DNA of 64,000 nucleotides. Origin: an uncultured Agathobacter sp. (lineage in GTDB: Bacteria; Bacillota; Clostridia; Lachnospirales; Lachnospiraceae). Under the pieces are notes generated by a model. It did no database searches. It had not been told where the DNA came from and worked only from the letters and a program-made list of their open reading frames with translations. The stretch spans positions 62,001-126,000 of the forward strand of contig CAJUND010000009.1 in the NCBI GenBank assembly GCA_910587655.1. Reading direction: 5' to 3'. Every line of letters begins with the position of its first letter. Position 1 is the stretch's first letter. Positions 24,432 through 32,944 of this stretch are shown here, piece after piece. The position numbers and the translations under genes are program-made.

Positions 24432-27361
24432 AAAAACTGACGATTATTGCATACCTGCAGGAGGAATACCAGGCAGACCAGCTGCTGGAAAGCTTAAAAG
24501 ACCAGCAGATCTATACGGATGCAGATGCTGCGGGACATTTTAAGGAAATTCCGTGGATTCAGCTTATTGTGACGGATTCAGCCGGTGAAAGTTCATATAA
24601 AACCGTACTGGAATCCGCACTGCCGGAATGGGCGGAGCTTTTATACCTAGATTGTGCCGGGAAAAATATCGCACAGTGTTACCAGGAGGCGCTGGAGCAT
24701 GTGAAGGGGGAGTATGCTGCGTTTGTGGATACTGACAGTAAATATTCCCCGAAAGCAGTCTGGGCGCTTTGTGAAGTTCTTGAGGATACCGCCATTTCAG
24801 ATGAAGACAGACAGTGCGTCTGCATCCGCCCGGTTTATGTAAGGCCGGAGGGCATGGAAATCAATTACGCAGTTTTTCCGGGAGCGAACGGGGTAAGGGA
24901 TACAGATGTTAGTACGACAAATGTAAATCTTTGTCTGTATTCCTGGTTTATCAGCCGTGCGCTGCTTGAAGAACTGCAGTTTCATGAGGAATTTCCGGTG
25001 GAAAGCCGTTCCCTGTTCTGCATGGAGCTTCTGGAACACGTAAAAAAATATTACTGCCGGACGGGACCGTGTATCCGTTATTACCATGCGCTTGAGGATG
25101 CAAAAGGACTGTTTGGGCCGCAGCACCAGAAGGACTGGTATACGAAAACCCTGCGGGAATGTTACCTTCCGTTTGTAAAGGAGCGCTTTGCATCGGGACG
25201 AATGACCGCTGCAACCGAAGCGGCGGTTTTGTATCTTCTGTATATGCGGTTTGCCTGCAATATGGGTGTTTCCGACAACGAAATTCTGGCGGAAAATGAA
25301 ATAGACGAAGTATACGAGGCGGCGGAGTATGTATGCCGCTATTTAAGCTACGAAACACTGCTCGGACAGCATAAGGTGAAAAACCAGACGATGGGGGACT
25401 GGCTTCTCTGGAGGTTTATGAAACATAAAATAAACTTTATGGAGAGCACATACCGGCTGTTTGCCGTGGACGGAACCGCGATTTTACGTATTACCGACCG
25501 GCAGGGGACAAATTCCAGGTATGCATTCTGTAATTTTGCAGAAAGTAAGGCAACGGTATATGCCATTGATTATGAAGACGGAAAGCTCCGCGTGGATCTG
25601 GGACTGCCGCTGCTTGCGTCTGTGATAATGGAGGAGTTTGCTCCGGAAATTACGGTTTCAGCCGGAGAGGTGGAAAAAACCAGGATTTACAATGAGCGTC
25701 TGTGTTTTGGACGGGTGGTGGGAAGTCCGGTAATCTACCGTGCATATATTCCGTTTCATCCGGAAAAAAAATACCAGCAGTTCCATTTTTCCCTGCTGGT
25801 ACAGGGAAACCAGCACAGTCTTTCCTGCGTTTTTGCCAACCGTCCGGCGGCGCGCCTGACGGCAAGCATCAGCGAAAATTACTGGAATTTTGCAGGTGAC
25901 AGGATTTTACAGTACCAGCCTGCAAAACAGAGGTTTATCATAGAAAAATGCACAAAGGCGGAGCTTCTTGCCGTGGAATCGGCGTTCTGCCGTGCGATAA
26001 AGCTGGACCGGACGCTTACCGGGCAGGAAAAGCGCGGCCTGATTCAGCTTCGCAGGAATTACTGGAAGGAAAAATGGAAAACTCCGGATAAAAAGCCGGT
26101 ATGGATTACCTATGACAAGCTGTATAAGGCGGGCGACAACGGAGAATATCTGTTTCATTATGTAAGAAAAAACTGTCCGGATGCCGATATCTATTATTTA
26201 ATCACGGAAAGCTCGCCGGATTATGAAAGGCTGAAGGAAGACGACCATGTGCTGATCCACGGGTCAGTGGAAGCAAAGCAGAAGGTATTAATGGCGCAGC
26301 TGATTCTTGCGACACACACCAATACCATGTCAGGGTGCGGATTTGTTACCAAAGGGGAAAAGCGTTATCTGAAAAATCTGTATAACGCAAGGATTGTCTG
26401 TATCCAGCACGGGCTTACCGTACAGGATATTGCAGTATGGCAGAATGTACTCTGCGACAATACCAGACTCTACTGCTGTGCGTCTGAGCGTGAGGTGGAA
26501 AATATCAGGCAGCCGGAGTACGGATACACGGATAAGGAAATCCGCTTAACCGGACTGGCAAGATATGACGGACTGGTAAACAGTGACAAACGCCAGATAT
26601 TAATTACGCCGACATGGCGCAGGAACCTGGTAAATGCAGGTTCGTCCGGAAATGTCAGGGCAAAAAATGATTTCTTTAAGGAAACCGAGTATTTTAAAAT
26701 TTATAACCGGCTGATTAATGACCCAAAACTGATTGCCTGCGCAGAAAAGAATCATTACCGGATCATCTATCTGGTTCACCCGACCTTAAGTTCACAGACC
26801 GGGGATTTTGATACGAACGAATACGTGGATATCGTTGCAGCTGCCGGGGATATGAGCTATGAAAAGGTGCTGACGGAGTCCAGCCTGATGGTTACTGATT
26901 ATTCAGGCGTGCAGTTTGATTTTGCCTATATGAGAAAACCGGTTCTTTATTACCATCCTGCCGCGCTTCCGCCGCACTATACCGAAAGCAGAGCCTTTAC
27001 TTACCAGGAGATGGGATTCGGCCCGATGATTGACGAACATGATAAGCTTGTGGAGCAGATTTGCGCCTATATGGAAAAGGACTGCCGCATGGATGATTTT
27101 TACCGGGCGCGTGCAGATAAATTTTTTGCATATGATGATACAAACAACTGTCAAAGAATTGCAGACGCCGTTATGGAATATTCCTCACAGCTGGCGCAGC
27201 AGAAGGAGGAAGCGATGGCTGATTCCTGTCCGTTTGATTTTCTTGATATGAAAAGTGCGGGAATGTTTTACGGTATGTTTCAGGGGGCAGGGGATCAGGC
27301 TGTAAAGGCAGGTTCTCTGTTTGCAAAGGCAAAACGTGTAGTTAAGAAAATTATTTCATGA
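24428..27361 (+). CDS. TagF-type CDP-glycerol glycerophosphotransferase with N-terminal GT-A-like domain
   Basis: 977 residues. An N-terminal GT2-like domain (about 1-230) keeps AAFVDTDSKYSPKAVW, which resembles a GT-A DxD region. It is followed by a beta-rich linker (about 330-520) and one GT-B phosphotransferase domain: PVWITYDKLYKAGDNGEYLF near 556, CIQHGLTVQDIAVWQ near 657, ITPTWRR near 727, LVHPTLSSQ near 780 and SSLMVTDYSGVQFDFAYMRK near 817. The C-terminus is basic (KAKRVVKKIIS), fitting membrane contact. The single catalytic module is closely similar to module 1 of the 1529-residue protein, so the two arose by duplication or fusion. It overlaps the acyltransferase gene by four bases. 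Confidence 0.94.
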   Translation: MKKLTIIAYLQEEYQADQLLESLKDQQIYTDADAAGHFKEIPWIQLIVTDSAGESSYKTVLESALPEWAELLYLDCAGKNIAQCYQEALEHVKGEYAAFVDTDSKYSPKAVWALCEVLEDTAISDEDRQCVCIRPVYVRPEGMEINYAVFPGANGVRDTDVSTTNVNLCLYSWFISRALLEELQFHEEFPVESRSLFCMELLEHVKKYYCRTGPCIRYYHALEDAKGLFGPQHQKDWYTKTLRECYLPFVKERFASGRMTAATEAAVLYLLYMRFACNMGVSDNEILAENEIDEVYEAAEYVCRYLSYETLLGQHKVKNQTMGDWLLWRFMKHKINFMESTYRLFAVDGTAILRITDRQGTNSRYAFCNFAESKATVYAIDYEDGKLRVDLGLPLLASVIMEEFAPEITVSAGEVEKTRIYNERLCFGRVVGSPVIYRAYIPFHPEKKYQQFHFSLLVQGNQHSLSCVFANRPAARLTASISENYWNFAGDRILQYQPAKQRFIIEKCTKAELLAVESAFCRAIKLDRTLTGQEKRGLIQLRRNYWKEKWKTPDKKPVWITYDKLYKAGDNGEYLFHYVRKNCPDADIYYLITESSPDYERLKEDDHVLIHGSVEAKQKVLMAQLILATHTNTMSGCGFVTKGEKRYLKNLYNARIVCIQHGLTVQDIAVWQNVLCDNTRLYCCASEREVENIRQPEYGYTDKEIRLTGLARYDGLVNSDKRQILITPTWRRNLVNAGSSGNVRAKNDFFKETEYFKIYNRLINDPKLIACAEKNHYRIIYLVHPTLSSQTGDFDTNEYVDIVAAAGDMSYEKVLTESSLMVTDYSGVQFDFAYMRKPVLYYHPAALPPHYTESRAFTYQEMGFGPMIDEHDKLVEQICAYMEKDCRMDDFYRARADKFFAYDDTNNCQRIADAVMEYSSQLAQQKEEAMADSCPFDFLDMKSAGMFYGMFQGAGDQAVKAGSLFAKAKRVVKKIIS

Positions 27362-27386
27362 ATTAACATTTTTGAAAAGGTGGAGT

Positions 27387-28799
27387 ATGAGTATATTTCA
27401 TAAAAAACAAAAGCAGAAGGATACGAAGCAGCCGGGACTTCAGTTTCTTGGATATTATGTCAGAAGACGTACAGACAGGGAATGGGAATGGTACTGCACG
27501 GACGGCGCCTGGCATCCGGCTGCTGCCGATATGCCGGAAAAAAAGATGTGGCAGACAAAAGAGGAATTTGAAGCACAGGTTTCTGACAGCGGAAAACCGC
27601 CTGTTTATGATAAGCAGTGGGCTGACACGGAAGGCAGAGTGTGTTCCCTGGGCTGGCAGATGTTTTCCAATAAGCTGATGGCGCATGCGTTCGGGGGAAT
27701 GAACGGGAAAACCTACCATAACACGAAAGAAGCGCTTTTACACGGCGTGGAAAACGGTTACCAGTATTTTGAGGCGGATCTTTCTTATACTACTGACGGG
27801 CGTCTTGTGCTCTGTCACGGATGGACAGAGGCGAACTGCAGGCATACGGGCCTGGCATGGCAGCCGGATTTTAAGGATATGACCTACCGGCGGATACGTT
27901 CGATGAAAGTCCATGGGAATCCGGTTATGGATGCAAGGGAATTTGCAAAATGGATGAAACAGCACAAAGAATATACGTTTGAAATTGATTTCCATAATAT
28001 TTCCGGCAGGGACGTGAAAAAAAGAATCCAGGCGCTGCTTTCGGATTTCGGCGGGAAAAAGAATCAGGATTTACTGGACAGACTTCTCATCCAGGCATAT
28101 TCACGCAGGATGTTTGAGGATATGGATGCGGTTTACCACTTTAAGCATTACCAGTATCTGGTAGGGGAAAATATCCATGACCTGGACAATATCATTACTT
28201 ATGCGCTGGATCACGGAATCTGCGTGCTTGCGCTGAGGATGAACCTGGCAAAACCTGCGCTTGTCAGAAAAATTCGGAATGCAGGATTGTACGTAATGTG
28301 TTATACTGTAAACAAGGATCTGGCGGCGGCACAGAAACTGCTGGATTCCGGTGTGAATACCCTGTGTACGGATTTTATCACAGAGGAAATGCTTTTAAAT
28401 AACAAAGAGCGGATGGGGAAACATCCGTTTTATGTCTACTACAACAGCGGTGCAAAAGACGCCAAAAGCCATTATGCCCCGGAAGACGGGAGCGCGGTGG
28501 AGCGTGTGGGCAGCGGGAACTGGGAATACAAGGACCAGACGGTCTGGGAAAACGACGGGAAACGTTCGCTTCAGAAATGCAGGTACACACTGGAAGGAAA
28601 AACCTTTGCCGGATGGAAGCTGCGTGTCAGGGTGGACGGAAAGCAGCTGTGGTACTGCACGGACCATATGTATCACGGCAGCGGGGACCTGAAACCGGGA
28701 AAAGGGACAGAGCCATACCTGTTCCGGGACGGGGAAGTGATACCGGAGTGGACACTGGAACACGGAATGAAGCTTATCATGGTGGCAGTCTGGGAATAA
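27387..28799 (+). CDS. GDPD-family phosphodiesterase with extra N- and C-terminal regions
   Basis: 470 residues from ATG 27387 (AGGTGG four bases upstream; an upstream TTG is less likely). The central TIM-barrel domain (about 90-325) has AHAFGGMNGKTYHNTKEAL, then YFEADLSYTTDGRLVLCHGW, giving the metal-binding Glu-x-Asp and the second catalytic His. EFTLEIDFH-like YTFEIDFHNIS follows. Family enzymes hydrolyse glycerophosphodiesters. There is no signal peptide, so it probably acts in the cytoplasm or is exported in an unusual way. The N-terminal part (VRRRTDREWEWYCTDGAWHP) and C-terminal part (about 350-470, with KTFAGWKLRVRVDGKQLWYC) are aromatic-rich and of unknown role, perhaps wall or polymer binding. 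Directly downstream of a poly(glycerol phosphate) polymerase, it may trim or recycle that polymer. Confidence 0.85.
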   Translation: MSIFHKKQKQKDTKQPGLQFLGYYVRRRTDREWEWYCTDGAWHPAAADMPEKKMWQTKEEFEAQVSDSGKPPVYDKQWADTEGRVCSLGWQMFSNKLMAHAFGGMNGKTYHNTKEALLHGVENGYQYFEADLSYTTDGRLVLCHGWTEANCRHTGLAWQPDFKDMTYRRIRSMKVHGNPVMDAREFAKWMKQHKEYTFEIDFHNISGRDVKKRIQALLSDFGGKKNQDLLDRLLIQAYSRRMFEDMDAVYHFKHYQYLVGENIHDLDNIITYALDHGICVLALRMNLAKPALVRKIRNAGLYVMCYTVNKDLAAAQKLLDSGVNTLCTDFITEEMLLNNKERMGKHPFYVYYNSGAKDAKSHYAPEDGSAVERVGSGNWEYKDQTVWENDGKRSLQKCRYTLEGKTFAGWKLRVRVDGKQLWYCTDHMYHGSGDLKPGKGTEPYLFRDGEVIPEWTLEHGMKLIMVAVWE

Positions 28800-28824
28800 C
28801 AAACGAGGAAAGGGGACTGAAAAA

Positions 28825-30633
28825 ATGATTTTGGGAAACATCCGCAGAAGGATTCTGGCTGCAGTACTGCTGTTTGCGGCACTGGCTGCGGTGCATACCT
28901 GCGGAACCGTTCAGGCGGCAGGGGATTATACGGTTTCTGGAACAACCCTGGTGTTAAATCCGTCTGTTCCGGTGGAAACCGGTTTTAAAAGGGCGGTGCA
29001 GTATATTGCAGACCATAAAAAGGACGGTGTGACATATACCATAAAGCTTCCGGCAGGAGAGTATTACCAGGGCAGTGAAATCATTCTTTCCCCCGGAGTA
29101 AAGGTGGATTTAACCGGTGTTACTTTAAATTACACAAAAAAAACCGGAAACATGATACTTCTAAGCCATGCGGATGAATCAGGAAAAAATACTGTGCAGT
29201 ACGGCGAAAAGGGCGGAATCAGCATTACCGGCGGAACATTTCATGGAAATGACGCAAATTCCTCATCGCTGGTCAGGATGGCACACGGAACGGATATCAC
29301 ATTTGACGGCTGTATGTTTTCGGGCGGAGGATGCGCCCACCAGATGGAAGTTGCAGCAATTAACGGATTTACTGTAAAAAACTGTACATTCCGTGATATG
29401 AAGGGAAACGGCACGGATGAAAAGCAGGAGGCACTGCAGCTGGACATCCCATGTTCCTCGTATATTTTTTCCGGCGTTGAACTGGACGGTACTCCCATGA
29501 AAAATGTCACTGTCTCCGGATGTACGTTCCAAAACGTACCGCGCGGGATGGGCTCCCACAGCATGCTGGTCGGGGCATATCATGAAAATATTAAAATCCT
29601 TGAAAATACATTTGAGGATGTTGACGGGGAATGTATTGTCGCCTTAAATTACAGGAACTGTACGATAAAGGCAAACAAAATCAAAAACTGCGGGGCGGGA
29701 ATTCTGTTCCAGAATTTTAAGCCCGGAGCAAGGGCAGTTTATACGACGGTAAACGACGGAAAAACAGAAATAAAAGGTAAGATTAACAACAATGTTAAAA
29801 CAACCATTTCCGGTAACGACATTACGCTGTCAGCGAAAAAGCATGCCGACGAGCGTGTCGGAATCAAGATATACGGCTTTCATCTGAAAAAAGATACAAG
29901 GGCAACAGGGAAAGGTTCTTCGGACATGATTCCCAAAGGAAATTATGCGGTAAAAAACATCACTGTTTCCGGTAACCGGATAGAAACCTGCGGGCATGGT
30001 ATTCATCTGATGGATGCAGCCGATGCAGTTGTAAAAGGCAATATAATAGAAAATACAAAGCAGGGTTCAAAAAAAGACGGTATATTTGCCGAGTTTGCCT
30101 GTAAAAATCTTACCATTCAGAAAAACACTGTCAAAAAGGCATCCCGATACGGGATATTCCTGCAGCATGAGACGACAGCTAAGACAATATCGGATAATAA
30201 AATCCTTGGTTCCTGCGGGAAATACGGAATCGGGTTATATGATAACAGCAGTGTTATCCGGGGAATAACCGGAAATACCATAGAAAAGAGCAAATCCAAC
30301 GCCATATTCCTGAACCATGGATGCAGTGCAGAAAGCATAAATAAAAATACGGTAAAGAAGAGCAAAGGCTCTGGGATTGGCTTATATGACAAATGCACGG
30401 TAAGCGGCGGAATTACAGGCAATAAAATAGACGGGTGTAAATCCCACGGGATTTCCATTTCATTAAAATGCTATACAAAGAAAATCAGTGGAAATACCAT
30501 CCGGAATGTTTCAGCATATCCGGTTGTAATCAATACATCCTCCAAAAAGGAAATAACAGTCAGCGGTAATAAAATTACAGCAGAAAAAGGAAAAGATAAA
30601 ATTCACATAATTAACGGGGTGGTAAAGAAATGA
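28825..30633 (+). CDS. Secreted right-handed beta-helix protein, paralogue 1
   Basis: 602 residues. A signal peptide (RRRILAAVLLFAALAAVHTC, likely cut after TVQA) precedes a long series of parallel beta-helix coils rich in 'NxI..', 'GI.L' and 'VSGN.I' patterns, as in pectate-lyase/NosD-type proteins. Examples are ISGNTIRNVSAYPVVINTSS and ITGNTIEKSKSNAIFLNHGC. The central block VRMAHGTDITFDGCMFSGGG and GGCAHQMEVAAINGFTVKNC is nearly repeated in paralogue 2, so it is a likely active or binding site. The substrate is unknown; polysaccharide lyase, epimerase and adhesin are all possible. It ends in a basic tail (GKDKIHIINGVVKK). Confidence 0.85.
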   Translation: MILGNIRRRILAAVLLFAALAAVHTCGTVQAAGDYTVSGTTLVLNPSVPVETGFKRAVQYIADHKKDGVTYTIKLPAGEYYQGSEIILSPGVKVDLTGVTLNYTKKTGNMILLSHADESGKNTVQYGEKGGISITGGTFHGNDANSSSLVRMAHGTDITFDGCMFSGGGCAHQMEVAAINGFTVKNCTFRDMKGNGTDEKQEALQLDIPCSSYIFSGVELDGTPMKNVTVSGCTFQNVPRGMGSHSMLVGAYHENIKILENTFEDVDGECIVALNYRNCTIKANKIKNCGAGILFQNFKPGARAVYTTVNDGKTEIKGKINNNVKTTISGNDITLSAKKHADERVGIKIYGFHLKKDTRATGKGSSDMIPKGNYAVKNITVSGNRIETCGHGIHLMDAADAVVKGNIIENTKQGSKKDGIFAEFACKNLTIQKNTVKKASRYGIFLQHETTAKTISDNKILGSCGKYGIGLYDNSSVIRGITGNTIEKSKSNAIFLNHGCSAESINKNTVKKSKGSGIGLYDKCTVSGGITGNKIDGCKSHGISISLKCYTKKISGNTIRNVSAYPVVINTSSKKEITVSGNKITAEKGKDKIHIINGVVKK

Positions 30634-32819
30634 AATATTTAAGAAAGATGATATTAAGGTTTTTTTTACTTACGTTTTTGCTTGCTGCAGGCAGTATCTG
30701 CACAGGAACCGGGAAAGAGCAGGTCAGCGCCCAGTCCGGTTACAGTGTGGACGGGGATATCATAACAGTGGATGTGGATTCCGCCCCGTCTGTCTGGGAT
30801 GCCATTGACGGTGCGCTGGATTATGCGAGGCTGAATTACCAGTCGGGAAGAATTTTTACTGTGAAAGTGCCTGCCGGAAACTTCAGCTTAAAGAGTACCC
30901 TTCATATTTTTGGAAATACGACACTTGACCTTACAGGGGTGACTTTAACCTATACCAAAGACACCGGAAATATGATTATGCTCGGCAGACCGGAAACCAA
31001 CAAAAATATTGCAGTCATGGGCGGTTACGGGTCTATTGCGAACATAACGGTGAAAGGCGGGACATGGATTGGAAACAATTCCAATACTTCTTCCCTGGTG
31101 CGGATGGCGCATGCACGGAATGTTACCTTTGACGGCTGCATTATCAGCGGCGGGGGATGTGCCCACCAGATGGAGATTGCCGCAATTGACGGGTTTACGA
31201 TTAAAAACTGCAAGCTGATGGAGATGCCTGGAAACGAATCCACAGGAAAACAGGAGGCGCTCCAGTTTGACATGCCGTGTTCCACATATGTGTTCAGCGG
31301 AATCGTACTGGACGGGACGCCGATGAAAAACGTGCTTGTAACGGGATGCACCTTTGAAAATGTACCAAGGGGGCTTGGCACACACAATATGCTGATCGGC
31401 CGTTACCATTCAGATATCAAAATTACGGACAATATATTCCGGAATGTGGACGGGGAGTGTATTGTGGCATTAAATTACCGGAACTGTGACATTAAGGATA
31501 ATATGATTGTCAACTGCGGGGCAGGAATTGTATTTGAATACTTTAAGCCGCCGGTAAACGATAATACGGCGATTAAGGCGGTATACACGACAATTTTTGA
31601 CGGTACGCAGGAAATTAATCCCCAGAAACTGCCGGATGCAAATACCTATATTTCCAATAATATTATTGCGCTGAGCGAAGACCGGTACGCAGACGAATAT
31701 ACAGGAATCCGGGTGTACGGATATGACCTTGAACAGGACAAACAGGCAACTGGAAACGGTTCCTCCGATATGATTCCGGCTGACAATTACTACATCAGCA
31801 ACGTAAAGGTGATCGGAAACACGATTAAAACCTGCGGATATGGCATCCATATGTCAAATGTAAGAAACAGCGCTGTTTCCGGAAATAAAATAACCAATAC
31901 CTACACGGATTCCTGGGAAGACGGTATTACAGTTGATGCGTCAAGCCAGAATATCATGATTCAGAAAAATGAAATCAAAAATGCAACCAGACACGGTATC
32001 TTTGTTGAGGATTTTTCTTCTGTGAAGACAATTTCCGGTAATAAAATTACCGGCGGCGATTTTTACGGAATTAATATCTATGATAACAGCAAGGTAACGG
32101 GCTATATAGAAAAGAACACCATTAAGGGCAGTGCGGATAACGGCATTCATTTAAGCGGTTACTGTTCTGCAAAAGGAATCCGGAACAATACCATAAGTAA
32201 CAGCGGCTGGCATGGAATCAATCTGTATGATAACAGCACCGTAAGCGGAAGCATTACCGGAAACAAGGTTTCCAAATGTATCCAGAACGGAATTTTTATC
32301 AATCATGAATCCGCAGCAAATTCTGTTACCAAAAATACACTGACGGAAAATAAAAAATATGCTATTGCATTGTATGACGGAAGCTCTGTGACCGGAAATA
32401 TTTCTTCCAACAAAATTTCCAAAAACCAGATGCACGCCATCCAGCTGAGTGAAAACTGTTCGGCAGACGGAATCAAATACAACACCATTTCCAATACGAA
32501 GGGAAAAGGAATCCTGATCAGGGATGGTTCCACAGTTGAAAGCATGATTGGCTATAATAAGATTACTACGGCAACGCAGGAGGGAATTTATATTTACTCC
32601 ACAAAGAATGCACTGGCAATCAAGGGAAACACGATTAAAAAGTGCAGCCGGACGCCGATTGCCATCAATACTTCCTCAAAGAAAAAGATTACTGTTACCA
32701 AAAATTCCATAACAGTAAAGAAAGGGAAGGATAAGCTGCTTGTTGTCAAAGGGAAAGTAAAGAGCGATATTAAAAAGCCGAAGGACAAGGACAAGAAGGA
32801 CAAAAAAGATAAAAAATAA
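30630..32819 (+). CDS. Secreted right-handed beta-helix protein, paralogue 2, with lysine-rich tail
   Basis: 729 residues, overlapping paralogue 1 by four bases (ATGA). The signal peptide (ILRFFLLTFLLAAGSICTG, cut probably after QVSA) is followed by more beta-helix coils than in paralogue 1; additional 'NSGWHGINLYDNSTVSGSI' type coils account for the length. The conserved centre GGGCAHQMEIAAIDGFTIKN matches paralogue 1, as does the C-terminal block AINTSSKKKITVTKNSI. A lysine/aspartate tail (KPKDKDKKDKKDKK) ends the protein and could bind anionic wall polymers by charge. Its place after the polymer locus suggests action on, or attachment to, that polymer, but this is inference. Confidence 0.85.
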   Translation: MKYLRKMILRFFLLTFLLAAGSICTGTGKEQVSAQSGYSVDGDIITVDVDSAPSVWDAIDGALDYARLNYQSGRIFTVKVPAGNFSLKSTLHIFGNTTLDLTGVTLTYTKDTGNMIMLGRPETNKNIAVMGGYGSIANITVKGGTWIGNNSNTSSLVRMAHARNVTFDGCIISGGGCAHQMEIAAIDGFTIKNCKLMEMPGNESTGKQEALQFDMPCSTYVFSGIVLDGTPMKNVLVTGCTFENVPRGLGTHNMLIGRYHSDIKITDNIFRNVDGECIVALNYRNCDIKDNMIVNCGAGIVFEYFKPPVNDNTAIKAVYTTIFDGTQEINPQKLPDANTYISNNIIALSEDRYADEYTGIRVYGYDLEQDKQATGNGSSDMIPADNYYISNVKVIGNTIKTCGYGIHMSNVRNSAVSGNKITNTYTDSWEDGITVDASSQNIMIQKNEIKNATRHGIFVEDFSSVKTISGNKITGGDFYGINIYDNSKVTGYIEKNTIKGSADNGIHLSGYCSAKGIRNNTISNSGWHGINLYDNSTVSGSITGNKVSKCIQNGIFINHESAANSVTKNTLTENKKYAIALYDGSSVTGNISSNKISKNQMHAIQLSENCSADGIKYNTISNTKGKGILIRDGSTVESMIGYNKITTATQEGIYIYSTKNALAIKGNTIKKCSRTPIAINTSSKKKITVTKNSITVKKGKDKLLVVKGKVKSDIKKPKDKDKKDKKDKK

Positions 32820-32860
32820 GCAGTAAATGTCTGGAATAAACTGGTTTTTTCAAAAAAGGA

Positions 32861-32889
32861 TTGAGAAAACCTGGTTCAGGAAGTATAAT
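32861..32889 (+). promoter_or_regulatory. Sigma-A promoter for the Ig-like surface protein
   Basis: TTGAGA (32861-32866), exactly 17 bases, then TATAAT (32884-32889). It lies 55 bases before the chosen GTG start, so the downstream secreted-protein genes need not be read from the polymer locus. Confidence 0.85.
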
Positions 32890-32944
32890 AAGGTATTACA
32901 GCAGTTACAGAGTATTACTTAAAAATGAATGGGAGGCATTACCA

